DNA from: Apostichopus japonicus
Taxonomy: Eukaryota > Echinodermata > Holothuroidea > Aspidochirotida > Stichopodidae
NCBI RefSeq assembly: GCF_037975245.1
Contig: NC_092573.1
Coordinates: forward strand, 16,358,265-16,422,264
Direction: 5' to 3'
DNA length: 64,000 bases
Part shown: positions 12,208 through 22,922 of the stretch, piece by piece
Position numbering within the stretch: position 1 is the first letter of the stretch
Layout: each line of letters begins with the position of its first letter
Notes under the pieces: generated by a model
What the model was told of the DNA's origin: nothing
Seen by the model: only the letters and a program-made list of their open reading frames with translations
Database searches by the model: none
Translations under genes and position numbers: made by a program

Positions 12208-12515
12208 TTTACTTCATATTTCAGACAAAAAACAAGTGCACCTTATACAACTCTTGATATACAGTACAGTGTGTGGGGGTACTGCACTTTATTTTGGAGT
12301 ACTGTTTTAACTTTGGAGTCCTTGTATGTGATAATCTGAAATGAAAAATCAAGTTACTTGCTATGACTGAGCTCAAATATGTGTTTTTTGTTGTTAACAA
12401 ATCTTTAAACTAAACTTTTCCAACTTTAACTTCTAATTTTAGAGACAAAACTAGCACAACTATCTTGATATACGGTACAATTTGGGGTACTGTTTTCAGT
12501 TTGGAGTACTAGGTT
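12208..12515 (+). repeat. Degenerate spacer module, left copy
   Basis: This begins at TTTACTTCATATTTCAGAC and runs through CAGTGTGTGGGGGTACTG, GTTTTAACTTTGGAGTCCTT and ATATGTGTTTTTTGTT to a second, weaker GGGGTACTG at about 12485. The same blocks in the same order occur at 19087-19379, a lag of about 6.88 kb. Each copy contains two related sub-repeats about 200 bp apart (GACAARAAAC...TCTTGATATAC...GGGGTACTG). A further echo with GAGCTCAAACATGTGTTTTG follows at 12538. Confidence 0.75.
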
Positions 12516-13392
12516 GTGGAAAATTTGCACAAGTCTGAGCTCAAACATGTGTTTTGTATGTATTGAACCAAAAAAAACAGAAACACATATTTGAGCTCAT
12601 ATTTGGCCTAATGACAGTCCAAACACTGACCAATCTCAATTGTATTTATACATACCACTTTAGTACACATGTAGTGTCTCTGGGAATGTTCTGTCCATCA
12701 AGGATACAAAAATAAAGCATTAATCCTCCTCTTTGAACCCAGGGATGCCATCATAATTTGGGGATTATTTTGCACGTGGATGTCTCATTATTTTTTATTT
12801 AAATTTTCGACCATGAATGAGCCTGAACCTATTACACAGTGTAGTGTTTAGCAGGTTACATAGAAGGTGCCGTGATGAATCACTCGTATAACAAGGATAG
12901 TATCATAACAATGAATGCCTACATAAAGTATATATATAGTTTGATAACATGACCACTGAAGATTATGGGATTCACTTCAAAATTCCCTCTTTAGCGGCAT
13001 GTGGCCTATCACATAGCTATAAACCTGGTTTTTGAAAATCAAAATATTCCCATACACTGTTTGTCAGTCTTCAATCTCAGCATCGGGCATAAATCTGATG
13101 TCCCTTTAACTACTGTAGGCCTACACGCCTGTTGTATGTGTTTTTCATAATTAACATCAATAATGCCCTACAAAACTCAGAATCACTATCATATCTACAG
13201 CATTTATTTATCAGCCTAGGAACTACAGCAGAGCTCTCCAATGCAAAAAATTATGGTTAAAGTTCTCTTGATTTCTAAAGCTACATATAGATGTTAAACA
13301 CACCTAACTGCATGCAATAATCTCTAATCTGTTCTGACACCTCTACAGTATGTTCCAACCTTACATATACATATATGTCGATTTACATCAGT
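12516..13392. other. Unique AT-rich sequence, no gene recognised
   Basis: A stretch without a credible frame. It contains a poly-A-signal-like AATAAAG at 12711 and several TAGGCCTAC or similar short palindromes, but no exon, splice pattern or RNA gene I can support. The end of this stretch is the target into which the element at 13396 inserted. Confidence 0.6.
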
Positions 13393-13400
13393 ATGCAGGG

Positions 13401-14044
13401 CAAGGGCGGCGGAACCGGGGGGGCACAGGGGGCACGTGCCCCCCCACTTTTCCTCAGGTTAAATATGTGCCCTTTTTCTACATAAAAATTGAGGTGTCTC
13501 AAGTTAGCAAGAGGCCAGGGAACCAGAATGAACACTTGGGAAGGCCGTTTCTTGCCATCTGAGGGGTTTGTAAAACCAAAAATTTTCTTCTAAGCTCCGC
13601 GCCAACCGATGGTGGCGCTCCGCTCAGATAGTGGCGCATACAACTTTGCAAATCCTGGATGCGCCCTTGACTTTTAATGAATTTCTGTGGGTCAAACTCA
13701 AAACTATTTTGAATGGAAAAAAATTGTTAAGATATTAGCAAGAAATAAACTCTAATTCAAAGATTCCTACATTAGCAACTAGCATGATTTCACCTCATTT
13801 TGTCTCAAAAGAAAACTTGTTCCTTGTTTCCCAATTTGCACATTGGATATTGCAGTGCTAGTATGCATATTTTCCTTGAGGGGGGGGGGGGGCGTTGATG
13901 GAGTGATGTGTATACGCAAATAAGATAATACAATAAGAGTTATGAAGGGTACTAAATATAAGGCTGCATCAGTCCAATCTAATTTCTGCAAAGTGCCTTT
14001 TGATGTCAGTGCCCCCCAGATTAAAAGTGCTTCCGCCGCCCTTG
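13401..14044. mobile_element. hAT-like non-autonomous element A, 8-bp target duplication
   Basis: A 644-bp element with inverted ends CAAGGGCGGCGGAACC and, reverse-complemented from the right, CAAGGGCGGCGGAAGC. It is flanked by a perfect 8-bp duplication, ATGCAGGG, at 13393-13400 and 14045-14052. The 8-bp duplication and CA-initial ends fit the hAT superfamily. A 16-bp perfect palindrome with CACGTG at its centre lies at 13428-13443. No transposase frame is present. It landed across the left end of element B, so it is the younger insertion. Confidence 0.85.
13593..13640 (-). repeat. Motif shared with element B in opposite orientation
   Basis: Read on the minus strand this stretch gives CTATCTGAGCGGAGCGCC followed by ACCATCGGTTGGCGCG, closely matching element B at about 14092-14125 (CTATCTAAGCGGAGCGCC, ACCATAGGTTGGCGCG) and more loosely 14670-14703. 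Elements A and B therefore share an internal module although their ends differ. Confidence 0.75.
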
Positions 14045-14929
14045 ATGCAGGGGCGTATCCAGGATTTTCTAACCCGGGAGGCGCGAATGACTATCTAAGC
14101 GGAGCGCCACCATAGGTTGGCGCGCAGCGTACAAGAATATTTCTCGTTTTGACACCCCCCAGATCACCGGAAATGGCACATCTCGGGCTTGAAAATGACC
14201 CACTAGATGTTCACTTTTGCCTGAGTAAATCAAGTATTTTCCCAATTTCCATCCATAATCTTTTTGAAGATTGTCACCAGTCACACATCATGTTCGACCA
14301 CATCGCATCTCCTGTGGATCATTGCTTTTGTAGGTGATTCTACGTCGCGGCCCACAATACCCGTCAGTCCCACTTTTCAAGGTTTTAAGCCCATTATTCG
14401 TTCAGAATTTGAAAATTCACACTTCTCGTGAAATAAATTCACTTCAAAATATACCCAAAATGTTGCACAAAATTTTATCTATGGACAGCCAATACAGAAA
14501 AACCTCCTTCAACCCCTAACAGACCGGTCAAAATTGCGCGAGAAGATGGAAGATTGTTTAGGAATGTTGGTCAGGGAAATTTCGAAAATTCAGACACAGT
14601 TAATTTATTGGTGCATGGGCGCAGATCAGTCGTGGATAATGGTGGGGACGCGTGTCTGTTCTCTGATACTATCTAAGCGAAGCGCGACCATGGGTTCGCG
14701 CGTAGCGTACAAGAAATTTTTGGCAAATATACCTCCCAGATCACCTGAAATAACACTTCCCAGACCCAATGAAGGACATATGTCTAGTGCAGTTCGGATA
14801 TAGATCCTGGGCTAATACCGAAATGCATCATGTTCCCCGATGACTAAGTCGAGTTCAAGACCAGCCACAATTGGTTTCATAACACAAACTTACAATTGTT
14901 TAAGGCGTCCATACATACACACGCGCCAT

Positions 14930-15004
14930 GATATACTATATATAGCATATATATCTATATAGCATATATATATATAGCATATATATATATACATATATAG
15001 CATA

Positions 15005-15061
<57 letters not shown>
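14930..15061. repeat. (TA)n microsatellite with AGC interruptions
   Basis: About 130 bp of alternating TA, interrupted in its first half by AGCATATATA units and pure TA for roughly the last 55 bp. It lies inside element B. The length is likely variable between individuals and prone to assembly error. Confidence 0.95.
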
Positions 15062-15063
<2 letters not shown>

Positions 15064-15230
15064 ATTAGTGAGAGGAAAATGGAAACGTCAAAAGTGGAGT
15101 TGTCGGTGTAAGGGGTAGTCTGAGGCGGACGCCCCTTCTCGATCCGTCACTGACTACCCTGTGTATATAATAGGGATCAGTGCTGTAATTATGTCACTGT
15201 TCCTCTTTCTCTTCCTGGTGTCTTGGGGTT

Positions 15231-15365
15231 TTTCTTCTGTTCTCTCCTTTTTCTCCTTTCTCTCTTTCTTCTTTTTCTTTTCCCTTCCTTCCTCTCCTTC
15301 CTCCTCTTTTTCCCCCTCTTTTTTCCTTTTTTCTTCTCTCTTTTTTTCTCTCTTCTTTTTCTTAC
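15231..15365. repeat. Polypyrimidine tract
   Basis: About 135 bp of almost only C and T on the top strand, in CTTT, CTCC and CCTT units. It explains the Phe/Leu/Ser-rich frames on the top strand and the Lys/Arg/Glu-rich frames on the bottom strand, neither of which is credible as a gene. It lies near the right end of element B and is followed by a C-run next to the terminal repeat. Confidence 0.93.
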
Positions 15366-15415
15366 CTGGCGCGTGCCCCCACACCCCCCCCCCCCCTGGA
15401 TACGCGCCTGGTATG

Positions 15416-16711
15416 TCAATTGCCCACGATTTGATACTGAGAGCCTACCATAAAGACCTAGCTAGCTCTTTATACTTTACAACAGAGGTCATAAATATTT
15501 CATTAGCTGTTTTCATTTTCAAGGAGAGTATAGTGGATTGTAAATGGACTATGTATGTACCCAAAGCTTATAGTTTTACTGTAAGGTGACTGCCAGGCTT
15601 TGGTTTCTGAGGTTAGCTTGAGAGACAGATAGGTTAGGGGTATGATAAATAGTACAGTAGAAGCCAAAGTAGCTCACTGGTAATGTGATGTGATGTGAAA
15701 AGTGGATTTGGTCACTCAAGGCTGCATAAGACCCACTAGTAGCAGCTCCTTATGACCAAGTTTGAATAATGTACAATGTATGATGAGAGGGAAGGGGGGA
15801 AGGAACCTGATGATGAAACCTATTCAACCATACTCTTGTCCTTTATATTCATTTTTTTTTTGTAATCTCATGAACAGGCATTTTGGTTAATGGTTTGTCT
15901 GAACTACTGTAACTGAACTAACTGAATCAGCTGCGTGGTGACTAAACAGCCCCTTCCAGACAAGGAACATTGCAACTTTTTCTCTTCTTATAACTTCCTT
16001 TTGCCACAGTTTGGTCCATGTGCAAGATAAGGTGTCACCTGTATTGGGGGTCTTTCAGGGAATTCTGGGGTCCAAACCCGACAACTGAAGTTGAGGTGAC
16101 AAACTACAGGATAAAGCTTGCTTAACTGGTATAACACACAATATGGTCATAGAGGCTCCCATACTATGTCTAGTTTGCTTAGTACATAATTACATACAGT
16201 TTGCTTAGCCTGGGAAGTTGCTACAGACTTGCTTGGCACATTCACCAGCTAAAACTTATAAAAAAAATGTGTTAATCCTGCATTTTTTGCTTCTGCTCAA
16301 AGCTAAGCTGGTTGACTATAGGCCTAGAGCTACTACAATCCCTATTCCTTGGAAATTTAAACAAAATGAAATGTTCATGGTCCATTAACTTAATTTCAAC
16401 ATTTCATCCCTGCAATACATGTTCACCTGTTACAACATAGCCACACTGCAAGCATAGGCTATACACATGCATATGATGACTTAACACATTGTTATTGTTT
16501 GCACTGTGTGAATATAAACTGTATGAAAAGGCCTGAAGTAGCTGATGGTCACTGAGTGTGTTGTGAGTATGGCCAAGGTCATACTAATGCAGAGGTGTTA
16601 TTACCTTGGAGGTCAGTTAAGTGATCAGCTGAAAGAGGGCAAAGATTCTACAGGGATATGTTCTCTGTGCTACATATGGCATGGAGAGAAACCTATTTGT
16701 GTTCGAAGACA
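15416..16711. other. Unique sequence, no gene recognised
   Basis: Non-repetitive DNA between two transposon remnants. A tiny GTGATGTGATGTGATGTG run sits near 15677. A 63-codon frame starts at 16545 but has no motif I recognise and no supporting context. I see no RNA gene or exon-like pattern. Confidence 0.55.
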
Positions 16712-17017
16712 TACACCCATAGCTCCCAACTCTTGAGAAGGCAAATGCGGGTCCATGCCACGAATCGCCGTTCTGGGGGAGGGTTATAAGGGGAGGGGGT
16801 GTCCCCCCTTTTGAATTCTTTTGTCACCCAATATTTTCTGAGAAATATGCATTTTTTTTGTGTGTAACATCAATAAATTGAATAGTAGGGGATAATTCAT
16901 TCTTCCCATGGCATGAAAATGTTCGCTGCTCACCCCAATGAAAAGAAATATAGGCTAATTTGTGGTTCAAATGATGCTGTAAAGGAGGTTTTATACTCTA
17001 CTATGCTGGTGACAGCC

Positions 17018-17663
17018 CTATGTTCCGACGTCTCTATGTTCCGACAAATTGTTTGGACTCTAATTTTTTTGACCCAAATTTTTTCGGACCCAATTTTTTT
17101 TTGGAGACTCAATATTTTTGGTCCCCCATTTTTCGGACCAAATTTTTTTGGGGACTTAATTTTTTGGGCCCCAAATTTTTTGGGACCCAATTTTTTTTGG
17201 GGGGGACTCAATTTTTTTGGACCAACATTTTTTCTGACCTACCTTTTTGGGGACACAATTTTTTGGACGCACCAAATTTTTTTCAGGAAAAAAAGGGCCC
17301 AAAGTTTGTTATGACCCAAATAGTGCTTGTGACCGAAAATTGCTTGTGACCCGAAATTTAATTGTTTGTACTCAAATTTTTTGGGACCAAAATCAGTTTG
17401 GTCAAAAAAAATTTTGGTCTGAAAAAAGTTGGTCCGAAAACATGTTGGTGTCAAAAATTTTGGTCCAAAAAAAAATTGGTCATAAAAATATGTTGGTCTA
17501 AAATAATTTTGGTCCGAAAAAAGTTGGTCCGAAAACATGTTGGTCAACAATTTTGGTCCAAAAAAATTGAGTCCGAAAAAATTGTCGGAACATAGAGACG
17601 TCGGAACATAGAGATGTCGGAACATAGAGACGTCGGAACCTAGAGACGTCAGAACATAGAGAT
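17018..17663. repeat. Foldback (large imperfect inverted repeat) made of short T-rich and A-rich units
   Basis: The left half is built of variants of TTTTTTTGGACCCAA; the right half is the complement type, TTGGTCCAAAAAAA. The outer edges are GTCTCTATGTTCCGAC (17030-17045) on the left and its complement GTCGGAACATAGAGAC (17584-17599) on the right, and the sequences just inside also pair (ACAAATTGTTTGGACTC against GAGTCCGAAAAAATTGT). A single strand could fold into a long hairpin with its turn near 17330. Open frames here on both strands are products of the simple repeat. Confidence 0.88.
17584..17663 (+). repeat. 16-bp minisatellite at the right edge of the foldback, five copies
   Basis: Five exact-length tandem copies of GTCGGAACATAGAGAC with single-base variants (final base C or T, one CCTAG, one GTCAG). 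The left edge of the foldback carries about 1.75 copies in the opposite orientation (17018-17045). Terminal tandem repeats of this kind are typical of foldback-type elements. Confidence 0.93.
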
Positions 17664-17845
17664 GTAACCATTATGCTAAATGCTAAAGAAATGATGGTTG
17701 CTAAGTCAAAATTTGATGCATTTTTTTTTGTATACTTGACAATGACAATGCAGGTTTTTCGGACGCTTGCGCGGGTCAGCGGGTTTGGGTGTTAGAATGC
17801 GGGTCCAACCCGCGAAATGAGGGTCAGTTGGGAGCTCTGTACACC

Positions 17846-18084
17846 TACCCTGAATGCACTCAAATGGACTGTTTTAGTCACTATGACAGCATCGATCTTC
17901 ACAAATGCAATTATTACTGCTCACTTAAGCCAAGTAGGGTGCACACAAATCATTCCTACGCCCATTTATGAGATATGTGCAACTATAATTCAAAGAGTAT
18001 AATTCAAAGATAGCATGGAATTAGCCGCGCATTTAGCTCACTGATATAGACCACCTCATCCCATGTTTTCCCAAGTATTGACCT
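17846..18084. other. Short unique stretch, nothing recognised
   Basis: Between the transposon remnant and the local tandem duplication. Two overlapping 60-codon frames cross its start in different phases, without recognisable motif. Confidence 0.5.
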
Positions 18085-19060
18085 TAACTTTTCAGTATTT
18101 TGCAAGGTATACCAAGTTTGTGTAATGCCAATTTAAGACCAGTTTCCTACTCACGCATTGAAAAGACTAGCTAGGTACCCTCAACGTTTTCTTTTTCCGA
18201 ATTTCCATCAGTGTTTTCCAATAGTGGATGAGATAACTTTGTATATACTTTGATGCACCCTGCACACATTACTCAACAGTGTAACTGGTTCTAATACTAA
18301 TGTGTGTTTCTGTAATATACATGCATTGCTTCAATACAATGAATTTCAAACATAACTCTCAAATGAACTGGTATATGATAAAAACAATTTCAGAAAGAAG
18401 TCAAAGATATGTGTACATGTTAACTTTTCAGTATTTTGCAAGGTATACCAAGTTTGTTGTAATGCCAATTAAAGACCAGTTTCCTACTCACGCATTGAAA
18501 AGACCAGCTAGGTAACCTCACCGTTTACTTTTTCAGAATTCCATCAGTGTTTTCCAAAAGGGATGAGATAACTTAGCATATACTTTAATGCACCCTTCAT
18601 TATTCAAAATTATGATTGTACCTTTAAAATAGACACAGTAGTAATGCAGTTTATATAGGTTTCATGATATCTTGACAAAATAAGAAATTCATGTCAGTGA
18701 TTAAAAATGTGAGCTGTCTGCACACATACCTCAATAGGGGGACTGGTTCTAATACTAATGTGTGTTTCTGTAATATGTATGCATTGCTTGAATACAATGA
18801 ATTTCAAAAATAACTCTCAAATGTACTGGTATATGATAAAGACAATTTCATACTCATGTGTGTTTCTGTAATATGCATGCATTGCTTGAATACAATGAAT
18901 TTCAAAATTAACTCTCAAATGTACTGGTATATGATAAAAACAATTTCAGAAAGAATTCAAAGATATGTGTACATGAGATAACTTTGTATATACTTTGATG
19001 CACCCTTCAATATGCAAAAGTTATTGTATCCTTAAATTAGATCCAGTAGTAATGTAGTTT
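18085..19060 (+). repeat. Local tandem duplication, two to three diverged copies
   Basis: TAACTTTTCAGTATTTTGCA begins at 18085 and again at 18421 (lag 336). The copies share ACCAGTTTCCTACTCACGC, GATGAGATAACTT and CTAATACTAATGTGTG blocks. Copy 1 lacks about 110 bp present in copy 2 (about 18598-18718). A second, shorter duplication repeats TACTMATGTGTGTTTCTG at 18753 and 18851 (lag 98). A partial third copy (GAGATAACTTTGTATATAC, then GCACCCTTCAATATGC) runs from about 18975 to 19060. Confidence 0.88.
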
Positions 19061-19086
19061 TAAAAGCGTTCCTGTTCCCACAGACT

Positions 19087-19379
19087 TTTACCTCATATTT
19101 CAGACAAGAAACAGCACACCCTATATCAATCTTGATCTACAGTATAGTGTGTGGGGGCACTGATTTTTATATTGGAGTATTGTTTTAACTTTGGAGTCCT
19201 TTTATGTGAATATTGGAAGTGGCAACTCAAGGTAGTTTCTATGTCTGAACTGGAATATGTGTTTTTTATTGAAAACAAGTCTTTGAATTAATATTTTTCA
19301 GCCTTTACATCTTATCTCAGACAAGAAACTAGCCAACCTACATAAATCTTGGTAAACAGTATAGTGTGTGGGGGTACTA
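19087..19379 (+). repeat. Degenerate spacer module, right copy, cut by the satellite junction
   Basis: This is colinear with 12208-12490: TTTTACCTCATATTTCAGAC, CTTGATCTACAGTATAGTG, GTGTGGGGGCACTG, GTTTTAACTTTGGAGTCC, AATATGTGTTTTTTATTG, then a second AGACAAGAAACTAGCC...GTGTGGGGGTACTAG. It ends immediately where satellite sequence begins. The right array thus abuts, or interrupted, this module. Confidence 0.75.
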
Positions 19380-19382
19380 GCA

Positions 19383-19528
19383 ATAGCTCTAACCTACATA
19401 TAGCTGCTTTCCCAGTTTCCCCCTGCAGCAACCCCCCCCCCCTTATTGCCCCACATGATGGCTACACCCACATATAGGTGGAGCCTGTAAAAGTTGGACA
19501 AGGTAATTTTCTACGCTGATGTATTTGG
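19383..19528 (-). repeat. Truncated and internally deleted edge monomer
   Basis: Satellite similarity starts mid-monomer at ATAGCTCTAACC and continues to CTGATGTATTTG at about 19526. There it jumps straight to GTCTGACCC; in normal monomers about 410 bp lie between. Only about 146 bp of this monomer remain. Confidence 0.88.
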
Positions 19529-20056
19529 TCTGACCCTGTATACGGTACCTGATTCCATAGTAACCCACACCACTTGCCACATGCAATGATCTAGATAGAG
19601 TGATATTGTACAAACTGTAATTTTCAGGACATATCAAACTTTACGTAGCAGGTAGAAAAGCAAATAGACGACCAATAGGGCAGCCAAGTCAGTTGGACAC
19701 CCCCCACCCCTCCCCGACCCTCCATCCTATTCAACAAGGATGAATACACATAAAATCCTATGCTTTCAAATATTTGATCCTAATGATAGCTCTAACCTAC
19801 ATATAGCTGCTTTCCCAGTTTCCCCTTCCAGCAACCCCCCCCCCCCCACCTTCTGCCCCACATGATGGTTCCACATATGGGTGGAGCCTGTAAATGTTGG
19901 ACAAGGTAATTTTCTACACTGATGTATTTGAGATTAAGCAGTTCACCAATTTGGAATGACATCGAAACTTTGAAAAGGTGGAAATAAGATGGTCAAAAAC
20001 TAATATTAGACTGTTCATTAAATTCTCACACACATTATGGGGACCCTAATAGTTGG
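19529..20056 (-). repeat. Edge monomer segment identical by eye to 36799-37326
   Basis: This segment shares rare variants with 36799-37326: GTGATATTGTAC, AAGTCAGTTGGACACC, CATCCTATTCAAC, TTCCCCTTCCAGC, ACCTTCTGCCCC and TGTAAATGTTGG. The lag is a constant 17270 at every point checked and the C-run has equal length. Similarity ends at the A-run near 20057. It indicates recent transfer or duplication between the array edge and its interior. Confidence 0.85.
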
Positions 20057-22922
20057 AAAAAAAAAACATTCTACCTTACATTTAATATACATCACCTTAA
20101 TCTATGCTGTTGGAAATGGTAAAAAAAATCTTTCTCAAACAATAGGAGAAAGCCATAACAGTGTACATCCCTATTTTCTCTACAATATATCAAATTGTAT
20201 GAATACAGCACATGCAACAGCATATATATTCTGATTAGGGCTTTCCAATCATCCCCACCCCTCATTCCCACTCAACTAGTGGAATGACATCATAACATTA
20301 TTTATACATAATATCACATTATTAGGGCGTTATGGAGGTCTGACCCTGTATACGGTACCTGATTCCATAGTAACCCACACCACTTGCCCCATGCAATGAT
20401 CTAGATAGAGTGATAGTGTACAAACTGTAATTTTCAGGACATATCAAACTTTACGTAGCAGGTAGAAAAGCAAATAGACCACCAATAGGGCAGCCAAGTC
20501 AATTGGACACCCCCCACCCCTCCCCTACCCTCCATCCCATTCAACAAGGATGAATACACATAAAATCCTATGCTTTCAAATATTTGATCCTAATGATAGC
20601 TCTAACCTTCATATAGCTGCTTTCCCAGTTTCCCCCTTCAGCAATCCCCCCCCCCCCTTTTGCCCAACATTATGGTTCCACATATGGGTGGAGCCTGTAA
20701 AAGTTGGACAAGATCATTTTCTACACTGATGTATTTGAGATTAAGCAGTTCATCAATTTGCAATGACATCAAAACTTTGAAACGGTGAAAATAAGATGGT
20801 CAAAAATTAATATTAGACTGTTCATTAAATTCTCACACACATTATGGGGACCCTATTAGTTGGAAAAAAACCTTCTACTTTACATTTAATATACATCACC
20901 TTAATCTATGCTGTTGGAAATGGTAAAAAAATCTTTCTCAAACAATAGGAGAAAGCCATAACAGTGTACATCCCTATTTTCTCTATGATATATCAAATTG
21001 TATGAATACAGCACTATGCAACAGCATATATATTCTGATTAGGGCTTTCCAATCATCCCCACCCCTCATTCCCACTCAACTAGTGAAATGACATCAAAAC
21101 ATTATTGATACATAATATCACATTATTAGGGCGTTATGGAGGTCTGACCCTGTATACGGTACCTGATTCCATAGTAACCCACACCACTTGCCACATGCAA
21201 TGATCTAGATAGAGTGATAGTGTACAAACTGTAATTTTCAGGACATATCAAACTTTACGTAGCAGGTAGAAAAGCAAATAGACGACCAATAGGGCAGCCA
21301 AGTCAATTGGACACCCCCCACCCCTCCCCGACCCTCCATCCCATTCAACAAGGATGAATACACATAAAATCCTATGCTTTCAAATATTTGATCCTAATGA
21401 TAGCTCTAACCTACATATAGCTGCTTTCCCAGTTTCCCCCTCCAGCAACCCCCCCCCCCCACCCTTTTGCCCAACATTATGGTTCCACATATGGGTGGAG
21501 CCTGTAAAAGTTGGACAAGATCATTTTCTACACTGATGCATTTGAGATTAAGCAGTTCATCAATTTGGAATGACATCAAAACTTTGAAACGGTGAAAATA
21601 AGATGGTCAAAAACTTATATTAGACTGTTCATTAATTCTCACACACATTGGGACCCTTATAGTTGAAAAAAAAAAACCCTTTGACATTACATTTAATATA
21701 CATCACCTTAATCTATGCTGTTGGAAATGGTAAAAAAAATCTTTCTCAAACAATAGGAGAAAGCCATAACAGTGTACATCCCTATTTTCTCTACAATATA
21801 TCAAATTGTATGAATACAGCACATGCAACAGCATATATATTCTGATTAGGGCTTTCCAATCATCCCCACCCCTCATTCCCACTCAACTAGTGGAATGACA
21901 TCAAAACATTATTTATACATAATATCACATTATTAGGGCGTTATGAGGGTCTGACCCTGTATACGGTACCTGATTCCATAGTAACCCACACCACTTGCCC
22001 CATGCAATGATCTAGATAGAGTGATAGTGTACAAACTGTAATTTTCAGGACATATCAAACTTTACGTAGCAGGTAGAAAAGCAAATAGACCACCAATAGG
22101 GCAGCCAAGTCAATTGGACACCCCCCACCCCTCCCCGACCCTCCATCCCATTCAACAAGGATGAATACACATAAAATCCTATGCTTTCAAATATTTGATC
22201 CTAATGATAGCTCTAACCTACATATAGCTGCTTTCCCAGTTTCCCCCTTCAGCAATCCCCCCCCCCCTTTTGCCCAACATTATGGTTCCACATATGGGTG
22301 GAGCCTGTAAAAGTTGGACAAGATCATTTTCTACACTGATGTATTTGAGATTAAGCAGTTCATCAATTTGCAATGACATCAAAACTTTGAAACGGTGAAA
22401 ATAAGATGGTCAAAAATTAATATTAGACTGTTCATTAAATTCTCACACACATTATGGGGACCCTAATAGTTGGAAAAAAACCTTCTACTTTACATTTAAT
22501 ATACATCACCTTAATCTATGCTGTTGGAAATGGTAAAAAAATCTTTCTCAAACAATAGGAGAAAGCCATAACAGTGTACATCCCTATTTTCTCTATGATA
22601 TATCAAATTGTATGAATACAGCACATGCAACAGCATATATATTCTGATTAGGGCTTTCCAATCATCCCCACCCCTCATTCCCACTCAACTAGTGGAATGA
22701 CATCAAAACATTATTTATACATAATATCACATTATTAGGGCGTTATGAGGGTCTGACCCTGTATACGGTACCTGATTCCATAGTAACCCACACCACTTGC
22801 CCCATGCAATGATCTAGATAGAGTGATAGTGTACAAACTGTAATTTTCAGGACATATCAAACTTTACGTAGCAGGTAGAAAAGCAAATAGACGACCAATA
22901 GGGCAGCCAAGTCAATTGGACA

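Larger units (their letters stand above)
13396..15410. mobile_element. hAT-like element B, split by element A near its left end
   Basis: The terminal inverted repeats are CAGGGGCGTATCCAGG on the left and CCTGGATACGCGCCTG on the right (15395-15410), whose reverse complement is CAGGCGCGTATCCAGG. Removing element A and one target copy gives an intact left end directly after GTATG (13391-13395); the right end is followed by GTATG (15411-15415), a perfect 5-bp target duplication. Restored length is 1363 bp. hAT elements usually make 8-bp duplications; subgroups with 5-6 bp are recalled but not verified. No transposase frame remains. Inside are a (TA)n tract, a polypyrimidine tract and two copies of an ACTATCTAAGCG...GCGTACAAGAA motif (about 14090 and 14668). 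Confidence 0.78.
16718..17839. mobile_element. DNA transposon remnant with inverted ends and about 6-bp target duplication
   Basis: The left end reads CATAGCTCCCAACT and the right end, reverse-complemented, CAGAGCTCCCAACT. It is flanked by TACACC at 16712-16717 and 17840-17845. If the left boundary is shifted by 2 bp, an 8-bp duplication with one mismatch (TACACCCA/TACACCTA) is also possible. Length is about 1122 bp. CA-initial ends with a 6- to 8-bp duplication suggest a hAT-like origin, but this is inference. A GGGGAGGGGGTGTCCCCC block at about 16789 resembles one in the element at 32482. The foldback at 17018-17663 makes up its core. Confidence 0.65.
11709..19382. other. Non-satellite spacer between two inverted satellite arrays
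   Basis: This 7674-bp stretch carries no satellite monomer. It is AT-rich, with transposon remnants and local repeats listed separately. It joins arrays of opposite orientation. The left junction lies just past the GGTTAGACC of a monomer; the right junction lies mid-monomer at ATAGCTCTAACC. The two junctions are thus at different monomer phases and are not the two sides of one simple break in a single monomer. No reading frame longer than about 140 codons is seen, and the longest one is a polypyrimidine artefact. Confidence 0.9.

Noticed and set aside
11709-13392. A possible gene in the left spacer (frames of 71 and 100 codons, AATAAA at 12711)
   Set aside because: The frames overlap in different phases, lack recognisable domains, and the poly-A-like hexamer is expected by chance in AT-rich DNA.
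14627-15152. A possible third nested element between CAGTCGTGGAT and a right end resembling CAGTGACGGATCGAG in reverse complement
   Set aside because: The ends are only loosely similar and there is no matching target duplication (GCGCAGAT against ACTACCCT). It may be part of element B.
15154-15589. Phe/Ser/Leu-rich frame of 142 codons and Lys/Arg/Glu-rich frames opposite
   Set aside because: These translate a polypyrimidine tract inside a transposon remnant. Low complexity explains the absence of stops.
16913-17625. Overlapping 77-133-codon Phe/Gly/Pro-rich frames on both strands
   Set aside because: They come from the TTTTTTTGGACC-type simple units of the foldback; mirror frames occur on the opposite strand as expected for an inverted repeat.
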